From Cronobacter malonaticus LMG 23826 (GTDB lineage Bacteria > Pseudomonadota > Gammaproteobacteria > Enterobacterales > Enterobacteriaceae): 64,000 nucleotides of DNA. The number at the start of each line of letters is the position of its first letter. The first letter of the stretch is position 1. Below the pieces are notes generated by a model. The model saw nothing but the letters and a program-made list of their open reading frames with translations, ran no database searches and was not told the origin of the DNA. The DNA lies in NCBI RefSeq assembly GCF_001277215.2, contig NZ_CP013940.1:2232001-2296000 (forward strand), in the 5' to 3' direction. Of this stretch, positions 27,710-36,948 are shown piece after piece. A program made the translations under genes and the position numbers.

Positions 27710-28109
27710 GATCCCTCCTCACCATCACATAGACCGCCGGTTCGCGCTGGATGGCCTGCAACAGCCCGAGCAATTCACGGCTCCACGCCTGCTGCTGCGC
27801 GTTCTGGCGCGGCAACGCCTCGTCAAACGCCCGCGCCAGCAGCGAGACATGGTTCTGGTCGATAACGATCTCTCCGTAGCGCGGCACGCCCTGCATTTTG
27901 CGCTGCGCCTCGCCGGGCGCGAGGGTGGCGATCCACGCCTCGTATTCCTCAAACGGGCAGATCAGCGACGCCTTGAGGCAGTCGATCACCCCCAGATGAT
28001 GGCCTATCGCCAGGCTGTAGTAGATAACCTGCTGCGCCTGCGGCGGGGTCGCATCGTTTTCATCAACGAACTTGCGCGACAGGCGGCTAAACACCACGGT
28101 TTCGCTCAT
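27702..28109 (-). CDS. hycH: Formate hydrogenlyase maturation protein HycH
   Basis: 135 residues (E. coli 136). No catalytic motif; the family is needed for processing of the hydrogenase 3 large subunit. [34 protein letters not shown] and [19 protein letters not shown] are characteristic. It overlaps hycG by four bases and hycI by eight, so translation is coupled. Confidence 0.93.
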   Translation of the reverse strand: MSETVVFSRLSRKFVDENDATPPQAQQVIYYSLAIGHHLGVIDCLKASLICPFEEYEAWIATLAPGEAQRKMQGVPRYGEIVIDQNHVSLLARAFDEALPRQNAQQQAWSRELLGLLQAIQREPAVYVMVRRDRD

Positions 28110-28873
28110 CCGATACGCTCCTGCGCCACCACCGCCTCAAGCTGCGCGACGATTTCGCTAAGACGCGGATCGTTCTCCTGAGACAGCCACCCCGCCACGC
28201 TCTGCTCGCCTGCCGTCAGATGGCGCAGATAGTCATCGGCAATCTGACGGCCGTAACGATACCCCGCCAGGCGGCGCGCGGCGCGGTCAACGCGCACGCG
28301 CAGCGGCTGAACCATCTCCGGGTGCAGAATAGCGGCGGCCTGATTGTCCTCGTCGCCAGGCGCGCGGGCGTGGATTTTCTGCTCCAGCAGGCCGAGCGCC
28401 ATCGCAAAGCCGTAGAGCGTCGCGGCGGGCGTCGGCGGGCAGCCGGGAATATAGACATCCACCGGGACGATTTTGTCGGTGCCGCCCCACACGCAGTAGA
28501 GATCGTGGAAAATACCGCCGCTGTTGCCGCACGCGCCGTAGGAGATACAGATTTTCGGATCGGGCGCGGATTCCCAGGCGCGCAGCGCTGGCGAGCGCAT
28601 CGCGCGCGTCACCGCGCCGGTAAACAGCAGAATGTCGGCGTGGCGCGGCGACGGCACCACTTTGATGCCGAAGCGTTCGGCGTCAAAGAGCGGCGAGAGC
28701 GTGGCGAAAATTTCGATTTCGCAGCCGTTGCAGCCGCCGCAGTCGACGCGGTAGACATACGCCGAGCGCTTGATGTTTTTCAGAAGCGAGGTTTTCATGC
28801 GCGCGATGGATTCCTCCACCGTCACGGGCACCGGAATGTTGTTGTCATCGCGTGGGCCGAGCAGGTTCATCAC
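28106..28873 (-). CDS. hycG: Hydrogenase 3 small subunit HycG (NuoB-like)
   Basis: 255 residues, as in E. coli. It carries the proximal [4Fe-4S] cluster that takes electrons to the HycE active site. Cluster ligands are seen in [20 protein letters not shown], in [12 protein letters not shown] and in [15 protein letters not shown]. Homologous to complex I NuoB. Overlaps hycF by four bases. Confidence 0.96.
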   Translation of the reverse strand: MMNLLGPRDDNNIPVPVTVEESIARMKTSLLKNIKRSAYVYRVDCGGCNGCEIEIFATLSPLFDAERFGIKVVPSPRHADILLFTGAVTRAMRSPALRAWESAPDPKICISYGACGNSGGIFHDLYCVWGGTDKIVPVDVYIPGCPPTPAATLYGFAMALGLLEQKIHARAPGDEDNQAAAILHPEMVQPLRVRVDRAARRLAGYRYGRQIADDYLRHLTAGEQSVAGWLSQENDPRLSEIVAQLEAVVAQERIG

Positions 28874-29412
28874 ACCGCCTCCTTCATTTCGCGGGTCAGG
28901 TCGATAAGCTCCGAGGGCGCAAGACCCTGCTGGCGTTTGCAGTCCGGACAGGTTTCAAAGCTCGCGCGATGGCGCTCGGCGCGTTCATCGCCGTTGTGCG
29001 CGAGCAGCGCTATCGCGTAATCCACCTCTTTTTGCACCGCGAACGGCTGCTGGCAGACGCGGCAGCGGCAGAGCGCGAAGCTCGCCTGCTGGAGAAAATC
29101 CTCTTTGCGCCAGACCGCCAGCTCATATTCAGGGGTCAGGCGAATGGCCGCCGTCGGGCAGACCTCTTCGCAGCGGCCGCAGAAGATGCAGCGGCCGAGA
29201 TTGAACTGCCAGTTGAGGCGGTCGTGTTGAAGGTCGGTTTCGACCGTTAAAGCATTGGACGGGCAAGCGTTGATGCAGGCCGCGCAGCCGATACACTGCT
29301 GCGGATTATGCTGCGGCTTGCCGCGGAAATTTTTATCGACCGGCATCGGTTGCAGCGGATAAGGCTGCGTCGCCACGCCGGTTTTTAAGGCTTTTTTGAT
29401 AAAGGTAAACAT
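28870..29412 (-). CDS. hycF: Formate hydrogenlyase ferredoxin subunit HycF (NuoI-like)
   Basis: 180 residues from the ATG at 29412, equal to E. coli HycF; an in-frame extension to 29463 enters repeat DNA. Two [4Fe-4S] motifs are present, [16 protein letters not shown] and [18 protein letters not shown]-terminal pair [10 protein letters not shown] / CPDCKRQQG may bind another metal. Soluble-arm subunit passing electrons between HycB and HycG. Unusually, 175 bases of repeat DNA separate it from hycE. Confidence 0.95.
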   Translation of the reverse strand: MFTFIKKALKTGVATQPYPLQPMPVDKNFRGKPQHNPQQCIGCAACINACPSNALTVETDLQHDRLNWQFNLGRCIFCGRCEEVCPTAAIRLTPEYELAVWRKEDFLQQASFALCRCRVCQQPFAVQKEVDYAIALLAHNGDERAERHRASFETCPDCKRQQGLAPSELIDLTREMKEAV

Positions 29413-29444
29413 GTTGTCTCCTGTCGCCTGCGCGACGGTTTTAC

Positions 29445-29582
29445 CTGGCGGGTGCGCTGCCACTTACCCGCCCTACTGTCATTTTGCGACCGTATTACCC
29501 GGCGGGTGCGCTGCGCTTATCCGCACGGATGAACAGGTGAGCCGTCCCCGTAGGGTGGGTAAGCGACAGCGCACCCACCGTG
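29445..29582. repeat. REP-type repeats within the hyc operon
   Basis: Three units between hycE and hycF: GGCGGGTGCGCTGCCACTTA running into CCGCCCTAC (about 29448-29476), GGCGGGTGCGCTGCGCTTA with a degenerate 3' arm (about 29502-29524), and the reverse arm GTAGGGTGGGTAAGCGACAGCGC running into ACCCACC (about 29551-29580). They make a stable hairpin in the polycistronic mRNA. Confidence 0.8.
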
Positions 29583-29587
29583 GCCGC

Positions 29588-31297
29588 CTATTTCAGCGGC
29601 GAGTTCTTGCGCTCAATGCTGTAGCGCTCCAGCTCTTTGTACGGCACCACCTGGCTTTTCTTCTTGCGCACGTCCACCACCGTCATACGGTCGGTGCAGG
29701 AGTAGCACGGGTCGAGGCTGCCGATAATCAGCGGCGCGTCCGACACCGTATTGCCGCGCAGCATATAACGCAGCGTCGGCCAGTTGGCGTAAGTCGCGGC
29801 GCGGCAGCGCCAGCGGTAGAGCTTCTGGTTGTCGCCGGTCATACTCCAGTGAATATCATCGCCGCGCGGCGCTTCGGAAAACCCCAGCGCGAAACGGTTC
29901 GGAATATAGGTAAACCCTTCCACCAGCAGCGGCCCGCCGGGCAGGTTATCCAGCCCGAAGTCAATCATATTGAGCGCAGTAAACACCTCGTTGATGCGCA
30001 CTTTCAGGCGGGAAATGACGTCGCACCCCTGCTCGCTGTGTACTTCCATCGGCAGCAGGCCGTAACCGACAAACGGATGATCGGCGCGAGTGTCGCGGGC
30101 GTGTCCGCTTGCGCGCACCATCGGCCCGACATTACTGAAATCACGCGCGATCTGCGGGTCGAGACGACCAATGCCCGCCGTGCGCTGTTCGATATTCGGC
30201 GTGCTGAGCAGAATGCTCACCAGATCCTGCACCTCGCGGCGCATCTGCTGAGCCAGCTGACGGGTCTGCGTCATGTCGTCTTTCAGCAGATCGCGGCGAA
30301 TGCCGCCAATCAGGTTCATACCGTAGGTTTTACGCGCGCCGGTCAGGATCTCCGCCATCTTCATGGACGTTTCGCGCACGCGGAAAAACTGCATAAAGCC
30401 GGAATCGAACCCGACAAAGTGGCACGCCAGGCCGAGGTTCAGCAGGTGGCTGTGCAGCCGCTCAACTTCCAGCAGAATGGCGCGGATCGCCTGCGCGCGT
30501 TCCGGCACCTGAATGCCCATCGCGTTTTCCACCGAGGTGGTGTAGGCCGTACTGTGGGCGAACCCGCAGATGCCGCAGACGCGGTCGGAGAGAAACGTCA
30601 CTTCGTTATAGCCCATGCGGGTTTCGGCGAGTTTTTCCATGCCGCGGTGGACGTAAAAGAGCCGGTAGTCAGCGTCGATGATGTTTTCGCCATCCACGAA
30701 CAGCCGGAAGTGGCCCGGCTCGTCGGAGGTGACATGCAGCGGGCCGATGGGCACCACGTTATTTTTGGCATCGCCCAGTTCGTTGATAAATTCGTAGGTC
30801 TCTTTATCGCTGGTCGGCGCCGGGCGCTGGCGGTAATCCATGCTGTCTTTGCGCAGCGGATAGAGGCCGTCCGGCCAGTCATCCGGCAGCACCAGACGAC
30901 GCTCATCCGGCAGGCCGACCGGGATCAGGCCATACATATCGCGCACTTCGCGCTCGCCCCAGACGGCGGCAGGCACGCGCGGCGTCACGGACGGAAACTC
31001 CGGTTTATTCGCGTCCACCTCGACGCGCACCGTTATCCAGCACTTCACGCCCTGCTCCATCGAGAGCACGTAGTAGACCGCGTAGCTGCCGCAAAGCTTG
31101 CGCTCATCGTTGCCGAACAGCACCGACAGCCAGCCGCCTTGCTGGTAGTAAAGAAATTCCACCACTTCCGGCAGATAATTGATTTTCACCGTGACCGTCA
31201 GCTGGTCTTTGGTTTGCCAGGCTTCATCGAGCACCACGCCGGGAAACGCCTCATGCAGCGCGCGAAGGTAGTGTTGCCCTGTTTTTTCTTCAGACAT
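29588..31297 (-). CDS. hycE: Hydrogenase 3 large subunit HycE
   Basis: 569 residues, equal to E. coli HycE. The N-terminal third is NuoC-like; the rest is the [NiFe] large subunit. Nickel ligands lie in SDRVCGICGFAHS and in the C-terminal DPCYSCTDR. The 32-residue tail after that arginine (MTVVDVRKKKSQVV..., ending ERKNSPLK) is the peptide removed by HycI. It reduces protons to H2 with electrons from formate. Start at 31297; 15 bases after hycD. No active-site residue is missing. Confidence 0.97.
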   Translation of the reverse strand: MSEEKTGQHYLRALHEAFPGVVLDEAWQTKDQLTVTVKINYLPEVVEFLYYQQGGWLSVLFGNDERKLCGSYAVYYVLSMEQGVKCWITVRVEVDANKPEFPSVTPRVPAAVWGEREVRDMYGLIPVGLPDERRLVLPDDWPDGLYPLRKDSMDYRQRPAPTSDKETYEFINELGDAKNNVVPIGPLHVTSDEPGHFRLFVDGENIIDADYRLFYVHRGMEKLAETRMGYNEVTFLSDRVCGICGFAHSTAYTTSVENAMGIQVPERAQAIRAILLEVERLHSHLLNLGLACHFVGFDSGFMQFFRVRETSMKMAEILTGARKTYGMNLIGGIRRDLLKDDMTQTRQLAQQMRREVQDLVSILLSTPNIEQRTAGIGRLDPQIARDFSNVGPMVRASGHARDTRADHPFVGYGLLPMEVHSEQGCDVISRLKVRINEVFTALNMIDFGLDNLPGGPLLVEGFTYIPNRFALGFSEAPRGDDIHWSMTGDNQKLYRWRCRAATYANWPTLRYMLRGNTVSDAPLIIGSLDPCYSCTDRMTVVDVRKKKSQVVPYKELERYSIERKNSPLK

Positions 31298-31312
31298 TGT
31301 TCAGTTCTCTAA

Positions 31313-32239
31313 TCACGCCGCCAGCAAGGAGACGAAAGCTAAAAAGGCCAGGCCGAAACCGGTCCAGGTGACGCGCGAAACGGCGTTAAAGCGCAGGCGC
31401 GCCATGCTGTTTTCAAAGAGCGCGATGATAAGCACGCCCACCAGCAGTTTGACGACGGCCAGCGCCAGGGCTATCGCCATGCCGCTCAGGCTGAAGGTCA
31501 GCATCTGGCCCCAGGGCACAAACACGCCGACGAACATCTGTAACACCACCAGTTGCTTGAGGCTGACGCCCCATTTCAGCAGCGCAAAGCCCGCGCCGCT
31601 GTATTCCGACAGCGGGCCTTCCTGTAACTCCTGCTCCGCTTCGGCGAGATCGAACGGCAGCTTGCCCATTTCGATAAACGTCGCGAAGGCGCAGGCGGCA
31701 AGCGCCAGCACCAGCGTCAGGCTGTGCGCAACGGGCCACTCATAGACGCGTGCGGCTATCTGGCTGATGTGCGTTGAACCCGCCACCGTCGCCGCGACCC
31801 ACAGGCCGAGCAGCAGAATCGGCTCCACCAGCACGCCCAGCATCGCCTCGCGGCTTGCGCCAATCCCGGTGAACGGGCTGCCGGTATCCAGCCCGGCAAT
31901 GGCGAAAAAGAAGCGCGCGATGGCGAAGAGATAAATCAGCGTGATCAGATCCCCCGCGCCCGGGAGCGGTGAGCGAACGGTCACGACCGGCAGCGCGGCG
32001 GCGATGGTGAACATCACCGCCAGCATGGCGTACGGCGTGAACCGGAACACCCAGCCGGACGCCGCAGGCGCGACGCTCTGGCGACCCAGCAATTTGATGA
32101 GATCGCGATACTCCTGAAGCACGCCGGGCCCGCGACGATTATGCAGACGCGCGCGCGCCACGCGGGTGACGCCCGCGAGCAAGGGCGCGCAGGCAAAGAG
32201 CGCCAGCGCCTGTAAAAGAGGGAAAATCAGGTTTTGCAT
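31313..32239 (-). CDS. hycD: Hydrogenase 3 membrane subunit HycD (NuoH-like)
   Basis: 308 residues (E. coli 307), about eight membrane helices. NuoH-type motifs include RARLHNRRGPGVLQEYRDLIKLL near the N-terminus, FTGIGASREAMLGVLVEPILLL and EMGKLPFDLAEAEQELQEGPLSEYSG, which lines the quinone-like cavity. It anchors HycBEFG to the membrane. One base separates it from the hycC stop. Confidence 0.96.
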   Translation of the reverse strand: MQNLIFPLLQALALFACAPLLAGVTRVARARLHNRRGPGVLQEYRDLIKLLGRQSVAPAASGWVFRFTPYAMLAVMFTIAAALPVVTVRSPLPGAGDLITLIYLFAIARFFFAIAGLDTGSPFTGIGASREAMLGVLVEPILLLGLWVAATVAGSTHISQIAARVYEWPVAHSLTLVLALAACAFATFIEMGKLPFDLAEAEQELQEGPLSEYSGAGFALLKWGVSLKQLVVLQMFVGVFVPWGQMLTFSLSGMAIALALAVVKLLVGVLIIALFENSMARLRFNAVSRVTWTGFGLAFLAFVSLLAA

Positions 32240-32240
32240 C

Positions 32241-34067
32241 TCACACTCCCCGTGAAATCACGACGACCAGCAGCACGGCCAGTTCGACCGCCGCCAGACG
32301 ACGGCACAGCAGCGGCAGGCTGGCGCTCTGCCAGCCCGGCAGCAGGCGCGCCGGATTAAGGATATGGCGCAGCTGAATCAGCGGCGCGAAGGCGGCCTTA
32401 ACGGGCCGGGCGAAACCATGCGCGGTAATGACCATCTCCGGCTCGTGGTCGTAGCCGCAGACCCAGGCGCTGCCGCGCGTGCGCGACGGCAGGCGATCGC
32501 CTTTAAAGAGCGTCGTCAGCAGGAACGGCAGCAGCAGCGAGCCTGTCAGCAGCAGCGTAATCACCGGCTGCGAGACGGTGGTGCTTTGGGTGACGAGCGG
32601 CAGCGGGACGGCGCGGCCCAGCAGCGGCAACAGCCACGGCGCGGCGACGCCGCCTGCCACACAGCACATCGCCAACCCCATCACACAAAGGCGCATCAGC
32701 CAGGGCGCATCGGTCGCCTGCGCGGCGGCCTGCGTGCGCGGCGCGCCGAGGAACGTCACACCGTAGACTTTCGCCATACACATCACCGCCAGCGCGCCGG
32801 TAATCGCCAGCCCCACCGCCAGCAGCGGCCCGAGCAGACGCGCGATAAACAGCGGCTGCGCGCCGAGGTTAAAGAACGCCTGATAAATCACCCATTCGCC
32901 CGCGAAGCCGTTCAGCGGCGGCAGCGCAGCCATCGCCATCAGGCCCACCAGCATGGAGATCGAAATAAGCGGCATGGTTTTGCCGATACCGCCAAGCTTT
33001 TCGATATCGCGCAGGCCGGTGCGGTGAAAGACCGCGCCCGCGCCAAGAAACAGCGTGGTTTTAAACAGGCTGTGGTTGAACAGATGATAGAGCCCGCCCA
33101 CCAGGCCGAGCGCCACCAGCGCTGGCTCGCCAAGCGAAATACCCGCAAGCCCGGCGCCGAGCCCCAGCAGGATAATGCCGATGTTTTCAAGCGTATGGTA
33201 CGCCAGCAACCGGTGGATGTTGTGCTCAAGCAGCGCGTAAAGCCCGCCGATAAACGCGGTCATCATGCCGAGCAGCAGCACCAGTACGCCGCACCAGAGC
33301 GGCAGCGCGGCGTTCATCAGCGAAAAGATCAGGATGCCGTACAGCCCCACTTTCAGCACCACGGCGGAAAACAGCGCGGCGGCGGGCGCGGTGGCCTGCG
33401 CATGCCCCTGCACCACGCCGCCGTGCAGCGGGATAACGCCTGCGAGCAGCCCAAAGCCTGCCAGCCCCGAGAGCCAGATGGTCGCGCTAAACGGCTGCCC
33501 GGCTGTGAGCGAACTTAACGCCAGCATGTCCAGCGTGCCGTACTGCCGCCACAGCAGCCAGCAGGCGAGCGCCAGCAGCAGCGTGCCGAGACGCCCCAGC
33601 GCAAACCAGAGCTTGCCGCCCGCGCTGTCGCCGGTCAGGAATACCGCGGCGAGCGCCATGATTTCCGCCATCACCACCAGCGCGGCGAGGCTCTGTGCCG
33701 TGACCGCGAGCATGGCCGCACCGAGCAGCAGGTTAATCAGCGCCCCGCTGGCGCGCGCCTGCCCGTCGCGCGGATGGATAAGCGTAAACAGGCAGATAAA
33801 AAATCCCGGCAGGCCGATTGTCGCAAGCCAGATGGCGTTAAAAGCGGTGAGATGCACATCAAGCTCGCCGATGTGCGTCGTAAGCGGCCCGTCACTCAAA
33901 TGGAGCAACAACCAGCCGCCCGCCGCCAGCGCGAACAGGCAACCGAGCGCACCGCCAAGCCCGCTAAACAGCGCGCTGAGCGGCTTGTGCCAGGCGCTCA
34001 GCAGCGCGAGCGCAAGCCCCGCGCCAAAGGCCGCCAGCGCGCCCTGATATAAGAAAATCGCGTTCAT
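32241..34067 (-). CDS. hycC: Hydrogenase 3 membrane subunit HycC (NuoL/M-like)
   Basis: 608 residues, equal to E. coli HycC, with about 15 hydrophobic segments. Antiporter-like charged residues are in MAEIMALAAVFLTGDS, PLHGGVVQGHAQATAPAAALFSAVVLKVGLYGI and KTTLFLGAGAVFHRTGLRDIEKLGGIGKTMP, homologous to NuoL/M/MrpA. It is the candidate ion-translocating subunit of the complex. Its ATG overlaps the hycB stop by one base (TAATG). Confidence 0.96.
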   Translation of the reverse strand: MNAIFLYQGALAAFGAGLALALLSAWHKPLSALFSGLGGALGCLFALAAGGWLLLHLSDGPLTTHIGELDVHLTAFNAIWLATIGLPGFFICLFTLIHPRDGQARASGALINLLLGAAMLAVTAQSLAALVVMAEIMALAAVFLTGDSAGGKLWFALGRLGTLLLALACWLLWRQYGTLDMLALSSLTAGQPFSATIWLSGLAGFGLLAGVIPLHGGVVQGHAQATAPAAALFSAVVLKVGLYGILIFSLMNAALPLWCGVLVLLLGMMTAFIGGLYALLEHNIHRLLAYHTLENIGIILLGLGAGLAGISLGEPALVALGLVGGLYHLFNHSLFKTTLFLGAGAVFHRTGLRDIEKLGGIGKTMPLISISMLVGLMAMAALPPLNGFAGEWVIYQAFFNLGAQPLFIARLLGPLLAVGLAITGALAVMCMAKVYGVTFLGAPRTQAAAQATDAPWLMRLCVMGLAMCCVAGGVAAPWLLPLLGRAVPLPLVTQSTTVSQPVITLLLTGSLLLPFLLTTLFKGDRLPSRTRGSAWVCGYDHEPEMVITAHGFARPVKAAFAPLIQLRHILNPARLLPGWQSASLPLLCRRLAAVELAVLLVVVISRGV

Positions 34068-34672
34068 TATTCTCCTCCGCGCGGTTGCAGCAGCAGCGAT
34101 AAATCGCCGAGGTCGGCGTTAATGGTCAGCTCGCGTTTGCGGCGGCTGGCGCGGGCGATGTCGTGGTTATCGACAAGCTTCAGCGCACCGGTCGGGCAGG
34201 TACGTATGCAGGCCGGGCCGTCCGCGTCGAACTGGCAGAGATCGCACTTCACCGCCACGGCGCGCACGCCTGGCGTCCAGTCGAGAAACGCGCCGACGCG
34301 CGCAGGCGCAGGCGGTGCGGGCGGGGCTTTCGGGCTGTTGACGTTGGCCGGGATATGCAGCGGGCGGCTGCCGGAGAATTCAATCGCGCCGAACGGACAG
34401 GCGATGCCGCAGAGTTTGCAGCTCACGCACAGGCTTTCGTTGAGCTGAATCGCCCCCGCCTCGCGGGTAATGGCGTTCACCGGACAGACCTGCGCGCAGG
34501 GCGCGTCTTCGCAGTGGTGGCACAGCTGCGGGGCGGAATCTTTTTGGTTACGCATAACCGTCAGGCGCGGCCTGGATTGCAGTCCATGCAGGCGGTGCGT
34601 CTCTGAACAGGCGGCCTCGCAGGTGTGGCAGCCGATGCAGAGCGTGGAGTCGGCAATGATAAAACGGTTCAC
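34067..34672 (-). CDS. hycB: Formate hydrogenlyase ferredoxin subunit HycB
   Basis: 201 residues from a GTG at 34672 (E. coli HycB 203, also GTG), with GAGG eight bases upstream. Four cysteine clusters (CIGCHTCEAAC, CHHCEDAPCAQVCP, CVSCKLCGIACP, CDLCQFDADGPACIRTCP) bind four [4Fe-4S]. It accepts electrons from FdhF. A proline/alanine-rich insert (SPKAPPAPPAPARVG) lies between clusters 3 and 4. The frame upstream to 34909 is a shadow of hycA. Cotranscribed after hycA. Confidence 0.95.
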   Translation of the reverse strand: MNRFIIADSTLCIGCHTCEAACSETHRLHGLQSRPRLTVMRNQKDSAPQLCHHCEDAPCAQVCPVNAITREAGAIQLNESLCVSCKLCGIACPFGAIEFSGSRPLHIPANVNSPKAPPAPPAPARVGAFLDWTPGVRAVAVKCDLCQFDADGPACIRTCPTGALKLVDNHDIARASRRKRELTINADLGDLSLLLQPRGGE

Positions 34673-34725
34673 CAGGTGTTCCTCAGGTGATGGACATTTT
34701 TGACGAAAAGTGACGACGACGGACG

Positions 34726-34746
34726 ATTTCGACAGTCGGCGACACC
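34726..34746. promoter_or_regulatory. Candidate FhlA box between hycA and hycB
   Basis: ATTTCGACAG-TCGGC-GACACC closely matches ATTTCGACAGCCTCGACACC upstream of hypA (35340-35359). E. coli has an FhlA-dependent site in the same hycA-hycB gap. The adjacent TGACGAAAAGTGACGACG (34701-34718) shares AAAAGTGACG with the fdhF upstream region. Confidence 0.55.
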
Positions 34747-34754
34747 TCGCCCGG

Positions 34755-35219
34755 TTAATGTGACGACGTGTTGCCTGCCGCCAGGATCTCGCTGATGCGC
34801 AGCGGCGCGTCGTGCTGCACGGCGTCATAGAGCCCGTCGACCAGCGCGCCGATTTTGTCGAGGTAGTGCGCCAGCACGCGCTCGCGGTCGCGGATATCCA
34901 CCGCGCCATCCAGCAGGCCTTTTGCGTCGAGCTGCGCGGTGGCGAGCAGCGTCTCTTCGCTGCCGTCGCGGCGGGCTATCAGGTAGTTAATGGTGCGGCA
35001 GTGAAAGCCTTCGGCCTGCTCCACGCGGATGGCGAAGTGCTCAAAAAGAAAGAAGCACAGCCCGTTTTGCGGCTCGCAGCCGAGCGAGTGATGCAGCTTC
35101 TGGCGCGACAGCGTAATGGCCTGGACCAGCGTATTGCAGTAGGTGTGCCAGTGCGCCTGTAACGCGCGGTGTCGGTCGGCGATAAATTCCGCCTTCTGGC
35201 TAAGTTCGGACAGGATCAT
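34755..35219 (-). CDS. hycA: Formate hydrogenlyase regulatory protein HycA
   Basis: 154 residues (E. coli 153). HycA counteracts FhlA activation and so limits hyc/hyp expression. No catalytic motif; the family pattern is visible in YCNTLVQAITLSRQKLHHSLGCEP, LCFFLFEHFAIRV and VDIRDRERVLAHYLDKIGALVDGLYDAV. First gene of the hyc operon, read from the sigma-54 promoter at 35256-35270. Confidence 0.93.
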   Translation of the reverse strand: MILSELSQKAEFIADRHRALQAHWHTYCNTLVQAITLSRQKLHHSLGCEPQNGLCFFLFEHFAIRVEQAEGFHCRTINYLIARRDGSEETLLATAQLDAKGLLDGAVDIRDRERVLAHYLDKIGALVDGLYDAVQHDAPLRISEILAAGNTSSH

Positions 35220-35255
35220 AGTGGTTAGCTCATTTAACAGAGATAACCGTCTTTA

Positions 35256-35270
35256 GCAGGAACCATGCCA
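35256..35270 (-). promoter_or_regulatory. Sigma-54 (-24/-12) promoter of the hyc operon
   Basis: Minus-strand TGGCATG-GTTC-CTGC with correct GG-N10-GC spacing. Predicted start near 35244, about 25 bases before the hycA ATG. The AT-rich stretch just upstream (35271-35300) could bind IHF. Confidence 0.85.
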
Positions 35271-35330
35271 TTTTTTAATTAACTGTTTTTAAATGGTTTA
35301 TTCTGAAACGTCATATCACGCCGCCTGTCA

Positions 35331-35359
35331 TGACATGTCATTTCGACAGCCTCGACACC
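35331..35359. promoter_or_regulatory. Candidate FhlA activator sites between hycA and hypA
   Basis: This stretch holds the overlapping palindromic elements TGACATGTCA and TGTCATTTCGACA, then CTCGACACC. The repeated half-sites TGTC/GACA lie midway between two divergent sigma-54 promoters. ATTTCGACAG-N4-CGACACC recurs before hycB. Confidence 0.6.
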
Positions 35360-35394
35360 CGCAGCGACAGCCTCCCGCAACCTTTCTCCCGCGC

Positions 35395-35409
35395 TGGCAT
35401 CGTTATTGC
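35395..35409 (+). promoter_or_regulatory. Sigma-54 (-24/-12) promoter of the hyp operon
   Basis: TGGCATC-GTTA-TTGC, a near-perfect match with GG-N10-GC. Predicted start near 35421, 32 bases before the hypA ATG. Confidence 0.88.
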
Positions 35410-35452
35410 ATTGCCTGTGGCATTCGCAAGCGCAAAACGTACCGGAGGCGTT

Positions 35453-35803
35453 ATGCACGAACTCACCCTCTGCCAGCGGGCAGCAGAAATCATTGAACAG
35501 CAGGCGCAGCAGCTTGGCGCACGAAAAGTTACCGGCGTATGGCTGGAAATCGGCGCGTTCTCCTGCGTTGAGCGCAGCGCGCTGGAGTTTTGCTTTGAGC
35601 TGGCGTGCCGCGACACCCGCGCCGAAGGCTGCGCGCTGCATTTAAGCCAGCAGGAGGCGCAGTGCTGGTGCCCGCAGTGCCAGCGCAACGTTCAGTTGCT
35701 CACGACGCTGGTACGCCGATGCCCGCATTGCCACAGCGCGGATTTGCGCATCGATGCCAATGACAGCGTGCAAATCAAGCGTCTCGAAATAGAACAGGAG
35801 TAG
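35453..35803 (+). CDS. hypA: Hydrogenase nickel-incorporation protein HypA
   Basis: 116 residues from the ATG at 35453 (CCGGAGG upstream), equal to E. coli HypA. MHELTLCQ carries the Ni-binding His2. Two zinc-binding CxxC pairs are CWCPQC and CPHCHS. It delivers nickel with HypB to the hydrogenase 3 large subunit. First gene of hypABCDE-fhlA; three bases before hypB. Confidence 0.95.
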   Translation: MHELTLCQRAAEIIEQQAQQLGARKVTGVWLEIGAFSCVERSALEFCFELACRDTRAEGCALHLSQQEAQCWCPQCQRNVQLLTTLVRRCPHCHSADLRIDANDSVQIKRLEIEQE

Positions 35804-35806
35804 AAG

Positions 35807-36679
35807 ATGTGTACGACCTGCGGTTGCCAGCACGGCAACCTTTATATAGAAGGCGATGAGCACAACCCGCATTCGCCGTTTCGCGCCGCCCCTTTTGCCG
35901 CCGCCCCGCGCGCGGTAGCGCCCATCTCAACAATAAACCTGAACACGTTTACGCCTGACGAGACACCGGATGGCTCACTCAACTACGGCCACGGCGAGGC
36001 GGGCACCCATGCGCCCGGCTTAAGCCAGCGCAAAATGGTGGAGATTGAAATCAACGTGCTCGATAAAAACAACCAGATTGCGCAGCGCAACCGCCAGCGG
36101 CTGGCCGCGCGCGGCCAGCTGGCGCTGAACCTGGTCTCCAGCCCCGGCTCCGGCAAAACGACGCTGCTCACCGAGACCCTCAAACGCCTGCGCGACACTA
36201 CGCCCTGCGCCGTTATCGAAGGCGATCAGCAGACGGTAAACGACGCCGAGCGCATTCGCGCTACCGGCACCCCGGCGATTCAGGTCAATACCGGCAAAGG
36301 CTGTCATCTCGACGCGCAGATGGTAGAGGACGCGATGGCGCGCCTGCCGCTTGCCGATAACGGCGTGCTGTTTATTGAAAACGTCGGCAACCTGGTCTGC
36401 CCGGCGGGGTTTGATCTCGGCGAGCGTCACAAAGTGGCGGTGCTCTCGGTAACCGAGGGCGAAGATAAGCCGCTCAAGTACCCGCATATGTTCGCCGCCG
36501 CCTCGCTGATGCTGCTCAATAAAATCGATCTGCTGCCGTACCTGAACTTCGACGTTGAAAAATGCATGGCGTACGCGCGCGAGGTCAACCCGAACATCAC
36601 TATCCTGCTGGTTTCCGCCACGCGCGGCGACGGCATGAGCGCGTGGCTCGCCTGGCTGGAGGAACAGCGATGTGCATAG
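35807..36679 (+). CDS. hypB: Hydrogenase maturation GTPase HypB
   Basis: 290 residues, equal to E. coli HypB. The N-terminal CTTCGC nickel site is present, but there is no histidine-rich stretch. The GTPase domain shows P-loop [27 protein letters not shown] and NKID. It drives GTP-dependent nickel insertion with HypA and SlyD. Its stop overlaps the hypC start by ten bases. Confidence 0.95.
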   Translation: MCTTCGCQHGNLYIEGDEHNPHSPFRAAPFAAAPRAVAPISTINLNTFTPDETPDGSLNYGHGEAGTHAPGLSQRKMVEIEINVLDKNNQIAQRNRQRLAARGQLALNLVSSPGSGKTTLLTETLKRLRDTTPCAVIEGDQQTVNDAERIRATGTPAIQVNTGKGCHLDAQMVEDAMARLPLADNGVLFIENVGNLVCPAGFDLGERHKVAVLSVTEGEDKPLKYPHMFAAASLMLLNKIDLLPYLNFDVEKCMAYAREVNPNITILLVSATRGDGMSAWLAWLEEQRCA

Positions 36680-36948
36680 GCATTCCGGGGCAAATCTGTG
36701 AACTGCTCGCAGGCAACCTCGCGCGCGTCGAGGTGTGCGGCGTACGGCGCGACGTCGATTTAACGCTGGTGGGCACGCATGACGAGAACGGCCAGCCGCG
36801 CCTCGGCCAGTGGGTGCTGGTGCATGTCGGTTTCGCCATGAGCCTGATTAACGAGCGCGAGGCGCGCGAGACGCTGGAGGCGCTGCAAACGATGTTTGAA
36901 GTAGAGCCGGATGTCGGCGCGCTGCTGTATGGCGAGGAGAACCGCTGA
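36670..36948 (+). CDS. hypC: Hydrogenase maturation chaperone HypC
   Basis: 92 residues (E. coli 90). MCIGIPGQI has the essential Cys2 that carries the Fe(CN)2CO unit with HypD and docks to pre-Hyc[21 protein letters not shown] is the family's second conserved stretch. Translationally coupled to hypB (10-base overlap) and hypD (one-base overlap). Confidence 0.95.
   Translation: MCIGIPGQICELLAGNLARVEVCGVRRDVDLTLVGTHDENGQPRLGQWVLVHVGFAMSLINEREARETLEALQTMFEVEPDVGALLYGEENR

Noticed and set aside
29396..31312. A 638-codon plus-strand ORF opposite hycE
   Set aside because: hycE on the other strand is a full-length, motif-complete match; the antisense frame is a codon-bias shadow.
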